Source: an uncultured Lutimaribacter sp. (GTDB taxonomy: Bacteria > Pseudomonadota > Alphaproteobacteria > Rhodobacterales > Rhodobacteraceae). Taken from it: a DNA stretch of 64,000 bases. The position numbers were made by a program, and so were the translations under genes. The DNA is taken from contig CAJXSO010000005.1 in NCBI GenBank assembly GCA_913061505.1, forward strand, positions 34,575-98,574, written 5' to 3'. This document shows, one piece after another, positions 54,057 through 63,072 of the stretch; the stretch's first letter is position 1; every line of letters begins with the position of its first letter. Below the pieces are notes generated by a model. The model had not been told where the DNA came from. It saw nothing but the letters and a program-made list of their open reading frames with translations, and did not search any database.

Positions 54057-54300
54057 AACGCTTTGCCGGGCCTGGGCAATCGGGCCTTGAAATGTGCAAA
54101 AAAATCGCGCTGGCCTGGCCCTGGCAGGGCTGGCGCGATGGGTTTTCCCATGCAGTTCACACCCTGCCCGTTGCGCGGGCGGGGGGCTAAGTGGTCAAAA
54201 AAAGTCACCAAAGGCTTGGCAGGGTGCCCCCTGTGGGCTAGCTTTTGCGCAGACGGCCCCGGGTGACGGGCCGCTAAGCCAACATGCAAGGGAGTGAGAC

Positions 54301-55317
54301 ATGAACAAGATTTTGTCGCGGGTTGCGATTGCAGCCCTGGCCACGGCATTCACCACAGAAGCTATGGCAACCGAATGGAACGTGTCTGTTTGGGGCAAGC
54401 GCCGCGCCTTTACCGAGCACATTGAAAAGCTGGCCGAGCTGGTTTCGCAGAAAACCAACGGCGAATTCACCATGAATGTCAGCTATGGTGGCCTGTCGAA
54501 AAACCGTGAAAACCTGGATGGTATCTCTATCGGTGCCTTCGAGATGGCACAGTTCTGCGCAGGCTACCACCGCGATAAGAACCGCGCGATCACCGTTCTG
54601 GAGCTGCCTTTCCTGGGCGTGGAAAACCTGCAGCAAGAGGTTGCCGTATCAAACGCGGTCTACAACCACCCCGCCGCGGTGGAAGAAATGGCACAGTGGA
54701 ACGCCAAGCTGCTGATGACCTCGCCGATGCCGCAATATAACCTTGTGGGCACGGGCGAGCCGCGCGACACGCTGGAGAAAATGGAAGGCATGCGCGTGCG
54801 TGCCACCGGCGGTCTGGGCGATGCGTTCAAAGCTGTGGGCGCGGTGCCCACATCGGTGACATCCAGCGAGGCCTATCAGGCCATGGATTCGGGCGTTGTG
54901 GATACTGTGGCCTTTGCCCAGCACGCGCATCTGTCGTTTGGCACGATCAACCAGGCCGATTGGTGGACTGCCAACCTGAACCCCGGCACCGTGAACTGCC
55001 CCGTTGTGGTAAACATCGATGCCTACGAGGCCCTGACCGACGCCGAGCGCGCAGCGCTCGACAGCTCGGTGGGCGAGGCGATGGATTACTATCTGCAAAA
55101 CTACGGCAAGCTGCTGAAGCGCTGGGACGAAGTGCTGGCCGAGAAAAACGTGCAAAAGGTTGTCATCTCTGATGACGAGCTGGCCAAGTTCCGCGCCAAG
55201 GCCGCAGACCCCATTCGCGATGCTTGGATCAAAGACATGGAGGCCCAGGGCATTCCGGGCCAAGAGCTGTATGACCTGGTCATGAAAACCTTGGCCGAGG
55301 CCAAAAAGGGCAGCTAA
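54301..55317 (+). CDS. dctP: TRAP transporter substrate-binding protein (DctP type)
   Basis: 338 residues with a signal peptide ending AMA before TEWNVSVWGK, then a periplasmic DctP fold: GGLSKNRENLDGISIGAFEM, LPFLGVENLQQ, RVRATGGLGDAFKAVGA, with the family's substrate-binding Arg likely in VRATGG, and SSEAYQAMDSGVVDTVAF. It captures a carboxylate-type solute and hands it to DctQM. AAGGGAG precedes the ATG. A hairpin between this gene and dctQ may raise the relative amount of binding protein. The 244-base gap before it (54057-54300) has several G/C-rich stem-forming runs but no gene I can support. Confidence 0.92.
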   Translation: MNKILSRVAIAALATAFTTEAMATEWNVSVWGKRRAFTEHIEKLAELVSQKTNGEFTMNVSYGGLSKNRENLDGISIGAFEMAQFCAGYHRDKNRAITVLELPFLGVENLQQEVAVSNAVYNHPAAVEEMAQWNAKLLMTSPMPQYNLVGTGEPRDTLEKMEGMRVRATGGLGDAFKAVGAVPTSVTSSEAYQAMDSGVVDTVAFAQHAHLSFGTINQADWWTANLNPGTVNCPVVVNIDAYEALTDAERAALDSSVGEAMDYYLQNYGKLLKRWDEVLAEKNVQKVVISDDELAKFRAKAADPIRDAWIKDMEAQGIPGQELYDLVMKTLAEAKKGS

Positions 55318-55361
55318 GCACCCGTGGGCGCGTGGGTGCGCCCGCATACAAAGATAGGCAG

Positions 55362-55379
55362 GGCGGGGGTTTCCCCGCC
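55362..55379 (+). promoter_or_regulatory. Intercistronic hairpin between dctP and dctQ
   Basis: A perfect 7-bp stem GGCGGGG / CCCCGCC with a 4-base loop lies in the 89-base gap. No T-run follows, so it more likely protects the dctP transcript's 3' end than ends transcription. Differential expression of this kind is common for binding-protein genes. Confidence 0.6.
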
Positions 55380-55406
55380 TTGTCACTTATCTGAAGGGGG
55401 CAAATC

Positions 55407-56078
55407 ATGGCCGGTTCTGCGGCAGTTCTGGAAGATTCCAGCTTGTTAAGTGCGCTTGATAAGCGGCTTGAAAAAATTGAAAAAATTACAGCACTGATGA
55501 GCGGCATCGCGATTTTTTCGCTGATGTTTCTTGCGGTCTATTCGGTGGCGGGGCGGCAGCTGGACAAAACGTTCCTCGCGCCCATGCTGGACCGTATCGG
55601 CGTGCTGGATGGCGCGCTGCTGGGCTATGTCGATTATATCGAGGCGATCATGCCCATTATCGCGATTATGGGCATTTCCTATGTGGCCCGCAGCGGCACG
55701 CATATTCGCATGGATATGCTGGTCAGCGCCTTGAATGGCCGGGTTTTGTGGCTGTTCGAGCTGATATCGGTGCTGCTGATGCTGGTGCTGATGCTGGCGC
55801 TGACCTGGGGCGCATGGGAGCATTTCGCGCGCTCGTTCGATTGCTCGGTGCCGCTGTGCTCGCGCGACAGCTCGATCGATGTGGCGCTGCCCACATGGCC
55901 CTCGAAACTGGTGGTGCCCATTGCCTTTGCCGTTTTGGTGGCGCGCCTCATCTTGCAGGCATGGGGCTATGGCCGGGCGCTGGTGCTGGGGCTGGAAAAC
56001 CCGGTGGCGGTGCCCTTGAACCTGACAATCGAAGAACAGGCCCGCCTAGAGGCCGAAAGCCTTGAGGGGGGTAAATAA
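55407..56078 (+). CDS. dctQ: TRAP transporter small permease (DctQ type)
   Basis: 223 residues with four predicted membrane helices: ITALMSGIAIFSLMFLAVYS, YIEAIMPIIAIMGISYVA, LWLFELISVLLMLVLMLAL, and VVPIAFAVLVARLILQAW. GTHIRMDMLVSAL is the expected DctQ signature. The loop after helix 3 carries two Cys in FDCSVPLCSRDSS, which could form a periplasmic disulfide. It overlaps dctM by one base (TAATG). Confidence 0.9.
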   Translation: MAGSAAVLEDSSLLSALDKRLEKIEKITALMSGIAIFSLMFLAVYSVAGRQLDKTFLAPMLDRIGVLDGALLGYVDYIEAIMPIIAIMGISYVARSGTHIRMDMLVSALNGRVLWLFELISVLLMLVLMLALTWGAWEHFARSFDCSVPLCSRDSSIDVALPTWPSKLVVPIAFAVLVARLILQAWGYGRALVLGLENPVAVPLNLTIEEQARLEAESLEGGK

Positions 56079-57505
56079 TGGAACCCATTGATATTGGGCT
56101 TTGGGTCTCGGGTGGCTTGCTGGTTGTGGTGCTGTTGGGCATGCGCGTGGCTTTTGCCGCCGGTCTGGCGGGGTTTGTGGGCCTTGTCTGGATTTTCTGG
56201 GACAAGATGAAATACGCGCCCGAAAAGTTTTTATACTTTAACGAGCGCCGCGATACATGGGATGGCGCGCTGGGCAAGGCCTTTCAGATTGCGGGCCAGG
56301 TGCCCCATTCGAAAGTGTCGGCGCAGGTATTGTCACTGATCCCTGTGTTTATCATGATCGGCTATATGGCCTATCACGCGCGGCTGACATCGGCGCTGTT
56401 CGAGGCGGCCAAGCGCTGGCTGGCCTGGGTGCCGGGGGGGCTGGCGGTATCGACCGTTTTTGCCACCGCGGGGTTTGCGGCTGTGTCGGGCGCCTCTGTG
56501 GCGACGGCTGCGGTATTTGCCCGCATCGCCATTCCCGAGATGCTGAAAATTGGCTATAACAAGCAATTCGCGGCCGGTGTTGTGGCGGCCGGCGGCACGC
56601 TGGCATCGCTTATTCCGCCCTCGGCGATCTTGGTGATCTACGCCATTATCGTGGAACAAGACGTGGGCCGCCTGCTGCTGGCCGGCTTTGTGCCCGGTGT
56701 CTTTTCGGCGGTGATCTATGCGATCATCATCATCGGTCTGGCTGTGACGCTGAAAACCGTGGGCCCGCCGGTGCGCGGCTTTACCTGGCGCCAGCGTTTT
56801 GAATCGCTGCCGCCCGCCTTGCCGATTGTGGCGGTGGTGGTGATCATCATCTTCTTTGTCTACAACCCCTTTGGCGAGGCATGGGGCACCCCAACCGAGG
56901 GCGGCGCAATCGGCGCCTTTATCGTGTTCATGATGGCGCTTTATCGCGGCATGCGGTGGGGCCAGCTGAAAGAGGCGCTGCTGGAAACCGCCAAGCTGAC
57001 GGTGATGATTTTCACCATCATTTGGGGCGTGCTGATCTATGTGCGCTTTTTGGGCTTTGCCAACCTGCCATCGGCCTTTTCCGATTGGATCACCTCGCTG
57101 CACTATTCGCCCTGGGTGATCTTGGTGTGCATCTTGCTGGCCTATGCGGTGCTGGGCATGTTCATGGATGCGATTGGCATGCTGTTGCTGACCCTGCCGG
57201 TGGTCTACCCGGCGGTCATGGCGCTGAATGGCGGCGAATATGTATCGGCGGCAGATAGCACCTTTGGCATGTCAGGGCCGATGTGCGCCATTTGGTTTGG
57301 CATATTGGTGGTGAAAATGGCTGAATTTTGCCTGATCACCCCCCCCATTGGCCTGAACTGCTTTGTTGTGGCGGGCGTTCGCGACGATCTGACAGTGCAA
57401 GATGTGTTCCGCGGGGTCACGCCGTTTTTCGTGGCTGATGCCGTAACCATCGCGCTGCTGGTGGCCTTTCCGAGCATCGTGTTGTGGCTGCCATCGCTGG
57501 CCTAA
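56078..57505 (+). CDS. dctM: TRAP transporter large permease (DctM type)
   Basis: 475 residues, highly hydrophobic with about 12-13 spans: LGMRVAFAAGLAGFVGLVWI, SVFATAGFAAVSGASVATAAV, the GGTLASLIPPSAILVIYAII block and TPPIGLNCFVVAGV are typical of the sodium-coupled TRAP-T permease. It is somewhat longer than the usual ~430 residues owing to an insertion after the first helix (FNERRDTWDGALGKAFQIAG). With DctQ and DctP it forms one complete transporter. Confidence 0.93.
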   Translation: MEPIDIGLWVSGGLLVVVLLGMRVAFAAGLAGFVGLVWIFWDKMKYAPEKFLYFNERRDTWDGALGKAFQIAGQVPHSKVSAQVLSLIPVFIMIGYMAYHARLTSALFEAAKRWLAWVPGGLAVSTVFATAGFAAVSGASVATAAVFARIAIPEMLKIGYNKQFAAGVVAAGGTLASLIPPSAILVIYAIIVEQDVGRLLLAGFVPGVFSAVIYAIIIIGLAVTLKTVGPPVRGFTWRQRFESLPPALPIVAVVVIIIFFVYNPFGEAWGTPTEGGAIGAFIVFMMALYRGMRWGQLKEALLETAKLTVMIFTIIWGVLIYVRFLGFANLPSAFSDWITSLHYSPWVILVCILLAYAVLGMFMDAIGMLLLTLPVVYPAVMALNGGEYVSAADSTFGMSGPMCAIWFGILVVKMAEFCLITPPIGLNCFVVAGVRDDLTVQDVFRGVTPFFVADAVTIALLVAFPSIVLWLPSLA

Positions 57506-57525
57506 GCCCCCGTGAAACCCTGATC

Positions 57526-57551
57526 AAAAGGCGGCCCCCGGGCCGCCTTTT
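57526..57551. terminator. Bidirectional terminator between dctM and the Hint-domain gene
   Basis: A perfect 10-bp stem AAAAGGCGGC / GCCGCCTTTT encloses a 6-base loop. It terminates dctPQM on the plus strand and coincides with the end of the minus-strand Hint-domain gene. Confidence 0.9.
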
Positions 57552-58578
57552 ACGTATCGCCCTGCCGCCTGCCCGAGGCACGGCGCAATGTTTCGGCGGC
57601 ATTGGGGATATCAAGCAGGCTGTCTTTTACCTCAAAGGCCATATGCGGGCGTTCGGGATGGGCGGCTTTGGCCAAATCCTGGGCCAGCCCCTGGGGCAAG
57701 GCGGGCAGGGTGCGGTTATCTAGCAGCAAGGTTTCTGCGGCGATGCCTTCGGCATAGATGATCTGGTGGTGATCAAAAAGCAGCTGGAAATAATCGACAA
57801 ACCCGCCATCCATGCGGGTGATCGTTGTGCCGTTTACCAAATGGCTGGCGCGCACCAGCACCTCGGCGCGGCCCGCGCCCAAGGCATCGTTGCGCTGGTA
57901 GATAAACAGCCGGTGATCGGGGCCCAGCATCAAATCATGCTCGTTATTCAGCGTGCCCGCCGCAATCAATATCGGGGCCATGGCGCCCACCGCGCGCACC
58001 GTGGTGCTGCCCACCCACCGAATGGCCTGCGGGCCGTCATCGCGGGTGAGCACCCGATCGCCGGGCTTTAGGTTTTCGATCGGGCATTGGGCGCCATCTG
58101 CCATGGTAATATGCGTGCCACGGGCAAAAGCGGTGCAGCCCATTTCAGCCAGCCGCGCGCGCGCGCCTTGGCGGGTGATGGTGACAAGGCTGTATTCATC
58201 CTTTTCCACCAAAGGTGCCATGGGCAGGGCATAGACCTGCGCAATACGCTGATGGGCATCAAGCTCGACCAAGACCAGCACGTCGCAGGTTTGGCCCATT
58301 GGGTTCATCAAGGTGATGCAGCAATCAACATGCAGCGCCGCGCCGGGCTGGCCCGTGCCGGTATCGGCCGCAATGCTTAAGGCCCCATCGGCCGCGGCTG
58401 CGGTCAGTGACAGGCGCAGCAGGGCTGCGGGGCTGGACAGGGCATAGATATCATCGGGCATCAAATCGCCCGCGATAGACAGCGCATCGCCAAAATTGGC
58501 GCCATTGCACACGCGCAGCGCCTGCGCGGGATAGACCGATACGGAAAAGCTGGCAGTGGAATGGGTGTTTTGGGGCAT
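57550..58578 (-). CDS. Hint-domain protein (Rhodobacterales type)
   Basis: 342 residues from the ATG at 58578. The N-terminal half is unclassified (FSVSVYPAQALRVCNG); the C-terminal half starts with a Hedgehog/intein-like Hint module: GCTAFARGTHITMADGAQCPIENLKPGDRV, TRDDGPQAIRWVG, then LMLGPDHRLFI and VDYFQLLFDHHQIIYAEG. In many family members the nucleophile Cys directly precedes FxxGT; here the only nearby Cys is three residues before FARGT (C-T-A-F), so autoprocessing may be altered. Members often accompany secreted repeat proteins, but none is nearby. The product is probably exported; no clear signal peptide is visible. Confidence 0.8.
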   Translation of the reverse strand: MPQNTHSTASFSVSVYPAQALRVCNGANFGDALSIAGDLMPDDIYALSSPAALLRLSLTAAAADGALSIAADTGTGQPGAALHVDCCITLMNPMGQTCDVLVLVELDAHQRIAQVYALPMAPLVEKDEYSLVTITRQGARARLAEMGCTAFARGTHITMADGAQCPIENLKPGDRVLTRDDGPQAIRWVGSTTVRAVGAMAPILIAAGTLNNEHDLMLGPDHRLFIYQRNDALGAGRAEVLVRASHLVNGTTITRMDGGFVDYFQLLFDHHQIIYAEGIAAETLLLDNRTLPALPQGLAQDLAKAAHPERPHMAFEVKDSLLDIPNAAETLRRASGRRQGDT

Positions 58579-58753
58579 GGGCACCGGTCCTGCACTTGGA
58601 AACTTTGAAAAAACTTTGGGCAGCTTTGCCAATACATCGCGCTCATCGCATTAACACCAGAATGTGGCAAGACCGGGTCGCATATGCCAGTTTTTCTGGC
58701 AGTCCTGCGCCATAATAGTTAAGATTTTGAAAGAATTGACAGGGAGCAGGACA

Positions 58754-59533
58754 ATGGATTTAGGAATTCGCGGCAAACGCGCGCTGGTGTGTGCATCTAG
58801 CAAGGGGCTGGGCCTGGGCTGTGCGCGGGCCTTGGCCGAGGCGGGTGTTGATCTGGTGATGAATGCCCGCGGCGCCGAGGCGCTAGAGGCCAGCGCGCAG
58901 GCGATTCGCGATGAATTCGGCGTGGCCGTTACGGCTGTGGCGGCTGATATCGTTAGCGAAGCGGGGCGCGCGCAGGTGCTGCAGGCGGCCGGCGATGTTG
59001 ATATCTTGGTCACCAATGCCGGTGGCCCGCCCCCCGGCCTGTGGAGCGACTGGGAGCGCGAAGATTTCATCAAGGCGCTGGATGCCAATATGCTGACACC
59101 CATCGCGCTGATGAAGGCGCTATTGCCCGCCATGATGGAAAAGGGCTGGGGCCGGGTGGTGAATATCACCTCGCAATCGGTCAAGGCGCCGATCGCGCAG
59201 CTGGGGCTGTCGAATTCGGCGCGCACCGGGCTTACGGGCTATGTGGCAGGCACCGCGCGGCAGGTGGCGGGGCAGGGGGTGACCATCAACAACCTGCTGC
59301 CGGGCATCCATGCCACCGACCGCGCCGAGGCGCTGGATGGGGGTGTGGTGGCGCGTGAAGGCATCACCCTAGACGAGGCCCGCGCCCGCCGCTGCGCCAC
59401 AATTCCGGCGGGGCGCTATGGCACCGCAGATGAATTTGGCCAGGCCTGCGCGTTTTTGTGCAGCCAGCACGCCGGTTTCATCATTGGCCAAAACCTGCTG
59501 TTGGATGGCGGCGCCACCAACGCCACGCTGTAA
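58754..59533 (+). CDS. Atypical SDR oxidoreductase lacking the Tyr-Lys catalytic pair
   Basis: A 259-residue Rossmann-fold protein: RALVCASSKGLGLGCARALAEAG binds the dinucleotide, DILVTNAGGPPP, and NITSQSVKAP holds the Ser of the catalytic site. The usual Y-x-x-x-K reads S-x-x-x-R (LSNSARTGLTGYVAG): both Tyr and Lys are replaced. I recall a clade of such SDRs with an LSN-x-x-R motif whose activity is uncertain. AGGGAGCAGG precedes the ATG at 58754. The gene lies alone between the Hint-domain gene and a strong terminator. Confidence 0.82.
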   Translation: MDLGIRGKRALVCASSKGLGLGCARALAEAGVDLVMNARGAEALEASAQAIRDEFGVAVTAVAADIVSEAGRAQVLQAAGDVDILVTNAGGPPPGLWSDWEREDFIKALDANMLTPIALMKALLPAMMEKGWGRVVNITSQSVKAPIAQLGLSNSARTGLTGYVAGTARQVAGQGVTINNLLPGIHATDRAEALDGGVVAREGITLDEARARRCATIPAGRYGTADEFGQACAFLCSQHAGFIIGQNLLLDGGATNATL

Positions 59534-59536
59534 GCC

Positions 59537-59572
59537 GGCAAAAGGGCGCAGAACGGCCTGCGCCCTTTTGCC
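59537..59572. terminator. Strong bidirectional terminator after the SDR gene
   Basis: A perfect 15-bp stem starts GGCAAAAGGGCGCAG and closes CTGCGCCCTTTTGCC with a 6-base loop, just after the SDR stop. A fragment of the dispersed intergenic element (GGGGCAAGATGGC on the minus strand) follows at 59576-59596. Confidence 0.88.
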
Positions 59573-59603
59573 ATGCCATCTTGCCCCGGGGGGCGAGGCT
59601 TGT

Positions 59604-59622
59604 TAATTCCTGAGTGGAATTA
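59604..59622 (+). promoter_or_regulatory. Inverted repeat in the promoter region of the ABC ATPase gene
   Basis: TAATTCC and GGAATTA flank a 5-base centre, 28 bases before the ATG. A TTGTTA / TATAAA pair with 15-base spacing overlaps it, so a bound dimer would block a sigma70-like promoter. The regulator is unknown. Confidence 0.45.
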
Positions 59623-59649
59623 TAAACTTCAACCCGAGCAGGCCGCACC

Positions 59650-60756
59650 ATGCATACCCCATCCCCCCGGCTGGAAATACGCCATCTGATGCGCAGCTTT
59701 GGCGGGCAGACGGTTGTCAATGATGTCTCGCTCAGGGTGATGCCGGGGCAGGTAACCTGCCTATTGGGCCCGTCGGGATGCGGCAAATCAACCACCTTGC
59801 GGATGATTGCCGGGGTCGAGATGCAAGACAGCGGCCAGATCTATGTCGATGGCAACCTGATCTGCGATACCGTCTTTCGCGTGCCGCCCGAGCGCCGAAA
59901 GATCGGGCTGATGTTTCAAGATTTCGCGCTGTTCCCCCATCTTAGCGTGGGCGAAAACGTGGCGTTTGGCCTGTCTGGCCCTGCCGCTGAAAAACGTGCG
60001 CGGGTGGAAGAGCTGTTGAAAAAAGTGGGGCTTGCCCATTTTATCGACGATTACCCCTATCAGCTGTCAGGCGGCGAACAGCAGCGCGTGGCGCTGGCGC
60101 GCGCCTTGGCGCCGCGGCCACGTATCATGCTGATGGACGAGCCGTTCTCGGGGCTTGATAACCGCCTGCGCGACGAGATCCGCGACCACACCCTAGAGGT
60201 GCTGCGCGCCGAAGATGCGGCTGTGTTGCTGGTCACGCACGAGCCCGAAGAGGCCATGCGCATGGCCGATGAAATTGCGCTGATGCGCAATGGCCGCATC
60301 GTGCAGCAGGGCGCCCCCTATAATATTTATAACGCCCCGGTCGATTTGCAGGCGGTGGCGTTTTTCAGCGATATCAACGTGATCCGCGGCACGGTGCGGG
60401 GCGCCTTGGTGGATACCGCCTTTGGCCAGTTTCTGGCGCCGGGTGTGCCCGATGGTGCCCAGGTTGATATCGTGATCCGCCCCCAGCACATCAAGCTTGA
60501 TCTCGATCGCGGCGGGCGCGGCCCCAACCCCACGGTGCAAGATGGTGTGGCCGCCCGCGGCGAGGTGGTGCGCGCGCGTTTCATGGGCTCGGAAAGCCTG
60601 GTCGAGATCCGCATGGATTACGACGGCTCGGTGCTGAAAGCCACGGTGCCAAACGTGTTTTTGCCCGCGCCGGGCAAGCCGCTTTGGCTGATGCTGCGGC
60701 GCGATCGGTGTTTTGTGTTCCGCTCTGATGCCACGGCCGCGGCGGCGGCGCGCTAA
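59650..60756 (+). CDS. ABC transporter ATP-binding protein (FbpC/PotA type), orphan
   Basis: A 368-residue importer ATPase: Walker A GPSGCGKSTT, Q-loop MFQDFALFPHLSVGENVAFGL, signature LSGGEQQRVALARALAPRP, Walker B IMLMDEPFSGLD, switch His in LLVTHEPEEAMR, and a C-terminal TOBE-type regulatory part. The type powers uptake of iron(III), polyamines, sulfate or sugars. Neither a permease nor a binding protein gene is adjacent, so its partners are encoded elsewhere or it is shared. The TAA overlaps the convergent DUF815 stop. Confidence 0.88.
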   Translation: MHTPSPRLEIRHLMRSFGGQTVVNDVSLRVMPGQVTCLLGPSGCGKSTTLRMIAGVEMQDSGQIYVDGNLICDTVFRVPPERRKIGLMFQDFALFPHLSVGENVAFGLSGPAAEKRARVEELLKKVGLAHFIDDYPYQLSGGEQQRVALARALAPRPRIMLMDEPFSGLDNRLRDEIRDHTLEVLRAEDAAVLLVTHEPEEAMRMADEIALMRNGRIVQQGAPYNIYNAPVDLQAVAFFSDINVIRGTVRGALVDTAFGQFLAPGVPDGAQVDIVIRPQHIKLDLDRGGRGPNPTVQDGVAARGEVVRARFMGSESLVEIRMDYDGSVLKATVPNVFLPAPGKPLWLMLRRDRCFVFRSDATAAAAAR

Positions 60757-61595
60757 AGCGAAACGCCGTGCCGCCCGGCCAGATCGGTGAAAAACTGCCA
60801 CGCCACCCGGCCCGAGCGCGCGCCACGCGTGGCCTGCCATTCGATCGCCTCGGCGCGTAGCTGATCTGCGGCAATCTGCACCCCATGGGCTGCGCAATAG
60901 CCCTCGATCATCGCCAGATATTCATCTTGGGTGCAGGGGTGAAAGCCCAGCCACAGGCCAAAACGGTCTGACAAAGACACTTTTTCCTCGACCGCTTCGG
61001 CCGGGTTAATGGCGCTTGAGCGTTCGTTTTCGATCATGTCGCGCGGCATCAAATGGCGCCGGTTCGATGTGGCGTAAAACAGCACATTGTCGGGCCGCCC
61101 CTCGATACCGCCATCCAAAACCGCCTTGAGCGATTTGTAATGCTGGTCGTCATGGCTGAAAGACAGGTCATCGCAAAACAGCACAAACCTATGCTGCGGG
61201 GCGGCGCGCAAAATATTCAGCAGCCGCGCCACGCTGGGCAGGTCTTCGCGTTGCAGCTCCACGATTTTCAAACCCAGGCCTTCGGCCAGAATCGCGGCAT
61301 GCACCGCCTTGACCAAGCTAGATTTCCCCATGCCCCGCGCGCCCCAAAGCAAGGCGTTATTGGCCGGCAGGCCCTTGGCAAATTGCCGGGTGTTTTCCAG
61401 CAAGGTATCGCGCGCGCGGTTCACCCCCACCAGCAGCGCGATATCCACCCGCGAAACCTGCGGCACCGGCGCCAGCCTATCGGGGGTGACGTGCCAGACA
61501 AAGGCATCGGCCGCTGCAAAATCCGGGGCGGCCAAGGGGGCAGGCGCCATCCGCTCTAGCGCCTCGGCGATGCGGGTCAGGGCTGCGCTATCCAT
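60753..61595 (-). CDS. DUF815-type AAA+ ATPase
   Basis: 280 residues with Walker A in WGARGMGKSSLVKA, Walker B in FVLFCDDLSF, and a sensor-like FYATSNRRHLMPRDM; this is the arrangement of the DUF815 family, whose cellular role is not established. Its ATG overlaps the tatC stop (TGATG), so it is translated with the twin-arginine translocase genes. A function linked to Tat export is an inference from that coupling. Confidence 0.87.
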   Translation of the reverse strand: MDSAALTRIAEALERMAPAPLAAPDFAAADAFVWHVTPDRLAPVPQVSRVDIALLVGVNRARDTLLENTRQFAKGLPANNALLWGARGMGKSSLVKAVHAAILAEGLGLKIVELQREDLPSVARLLNILRAAPQHRFVLFCDDLSFSHDDQHYKSLKAVLDGGIEGRPDNVLFYATSNRRHLMPRDMIENERSSAINPAEAVEEKVSLSDRFGLWLGFHPCTQDEYLAMIEGYCAAHGVQIAADQLRAEAIEWQATRGARSGRVAWQFFTDLAGRHGVSL

Positions 61596-62602
61596 CAGTC
61601 TTTCTTGCCTTCCTCGGCCTCTTGCTGGGCAATCTCTGCATCCATTTGCGCAATCAGCGGGTCTTCATCCGGGCTGTCTGTGCCGGTTTTTCCAGCGCTG
61701 TCCGATGCGGCAGTGGGGCTGTCATCCTCGTCGTCGTCGTAATATCCTTCGGCGCGCAATTCCGCCTCGCGCTTGGCCTCGACGCGGCCCACCAGGAAGA
61801 TCGACACCTCGTAAAGCCCGTAGACCACGGTAAAGAGGATCGTTTGGGTGATCACATCGGGCGGCGTAACCAGGGCTGCCAGCACCAAAATGCCCACCAT
61901 CGCATATTTGCGCACACCCGCCAAACCATCGCGGCTGACCAGCCCGGCCTTGCCCATCAGCGTCAGCAACACGGGCAGCTGGAAGCACAGGCCAAAGGCG
62001 ATGATGAATTTCAGCGTAATATCAAGGCTTTCGTTCACCTTACCAAAAAACGTGATGCGAATGCCTTCGGTTGTTTCAGGTGCGGCCACAGTGCCAGCAA
62101 CACCGCCATTTGTGGCCTGGCCCACCAGCGAGGCAAAGATCGAGCTGACATCAACAAAGCCCAAGAAAAACGCCATGGCCAGTGGTGTGACGACGAAATG
62201 GGCAAAAGAGGCGCCCAGGAAAAACATCACAGGCGAGGCAATAAGAAACGGCAAAAACGCGTTCTTTTCCTTGCGATAAAGGCCGGGCGCCACGAAACGC
62301 CACATTTGATGGCCAATTACCGGGAAGGCCAGCGCAAAGCCGAAGACCATGGAGATGCGAAACAGCGTGAACAGATATTCCTGCGGCGAGGTATATTGCA
62401 TGGTGGGCGAGGGATCGCCCAGATCACGCAAGGTGGCCTCGATCGGGTGCAGCAAAAACTGCAAGATCGGCTCGGCCACGGTAAAGGCAATCACCATCCC
62501 CACAATAAACGCCGCAACCGAGCGGATCAGTCTTGTGCGCAGCTCGGCCAGATGCTCGATCAACGGGGCCGAGCTGTCTTCGATCTCTTCGGTCTTGCTC
62601 AT
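61595..62602 (-). CDS. tatC: Twin-arginine translocase subunit TatC
   Basis: 335 residues with six membrane spans; [16 protein letters not shown] at the start and [28 protein letters not shown] are TatC hallmarks. It recognises twin-arginine signals in the inner membrane. About 60 residues are added at the C-terminus, an acidic tail ([14 protein letters not shown]...) coded partly by a GAC/GAT run near 61727-61740. It overlaps tatB by four bases. Confidence 0.95.
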   Translation of the reverse strand: MSKTEEIEDSSAPLIEHLAELRTRLIRSVAAFIVGMVIAFTVAEPILQFLLHPIEATLRDLGDPSPTMQYTSPQEYLFTLFRISMVFGFALAFPVIGHQMWRFVAPGLYRKEKNAFLPFLIASPVMFFLGASFAHFVVTPLAMAFFLGFVDVSSIFASLVGQATNGGVAGTVAAPETTEGIRITFFGKVNESLDITLKFIIAFGLCFQLPVLLTLMGKAGLVSRDGLAGVRKYAMVGILVLAALVTPPDVITQTILFTVVYGLYEVSIFLVGRVEAKREAELRAEGYYDDDEDDSPTAASDSAGKTGTDSPDEDPLIAQMDAEIAQQEAEEGKKD

Positions 62603-63069
62603 TCAGCGTCCTTGGGGGTGCTGGCGGCAGGGGCCGCCGGTTTGTCTGCCAACGCAGCTTCGGCAGCTTCGGCCTTGGCCAGGGCCTCTTGCGCCTCGCG
62701 TTGCAGACGTTCGGCTGTGACACGGGCTGTCTTGGCCTGAATTTTCTTTTTGGCGTCCTCACGCTCGGCCGACAATTTGCCGGTTTCGCTGTTTGGATCA
62801 AAACTGGACAAGCTGCGCGCCGCGTCTTTCACCCCATCCATGGCCGTGCCCACCGGGTTGGTGGCGGCCTTGATGGTGTTTTGCACGTCTTTCACGCCCG
62901 CATCTGTGGCGGCCTGGTCCATGGCACGGCTAAATTCGCGCGCCATGCCTTTGGCCTTGCCCACAAACTGCCCGATCGAGCGGAACAGGCCGGGCAGGTC
63001 TTTTGGGCCCACCACGATCAGCGCGACAATCCCGATGAGCAGCAGCTCGCCCCAGCCAAGATCGAACAT
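62599..63069 (-). CDS. tatB: Twin-arginine translocase subunit TatB
   Basis: 156 residues: [26 protein letters not shown] is the N-terminal anchor with the conserved Gly-Pro hinge, followed by an amphipathic helix ([20 protein letters not shown]) and a charged, Ala-rich tail. Together with TatC it forms the receptor complex. Starts three bases after the tatA stop and overlaps tatC by four bases. Confidence 0.94.
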   Translation of the reverse strand: MFDLGWGELLLIGIVALIVVGPKDLPGLFRSIGQFVGKAKGMAREFSRAMDQAATDAGVKDVQNTIKAATNPVGTAMDGVKDAARSLSSFDPNSETGKLSAEREDAKKKIQAKTARVTAERLQREAQEALAKAEAAEAALADKPAAPAASTPKDAE

Positions 63070-63072
63070 GGC

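Noticed and set aside
54057..54300. Short plus-strand frame near 54092 between putA and dctP
   Set aside because: About 32 codons without a ribosome-binding site or recognisable motif; the segment mostly consists of stem-forming G/C runs.
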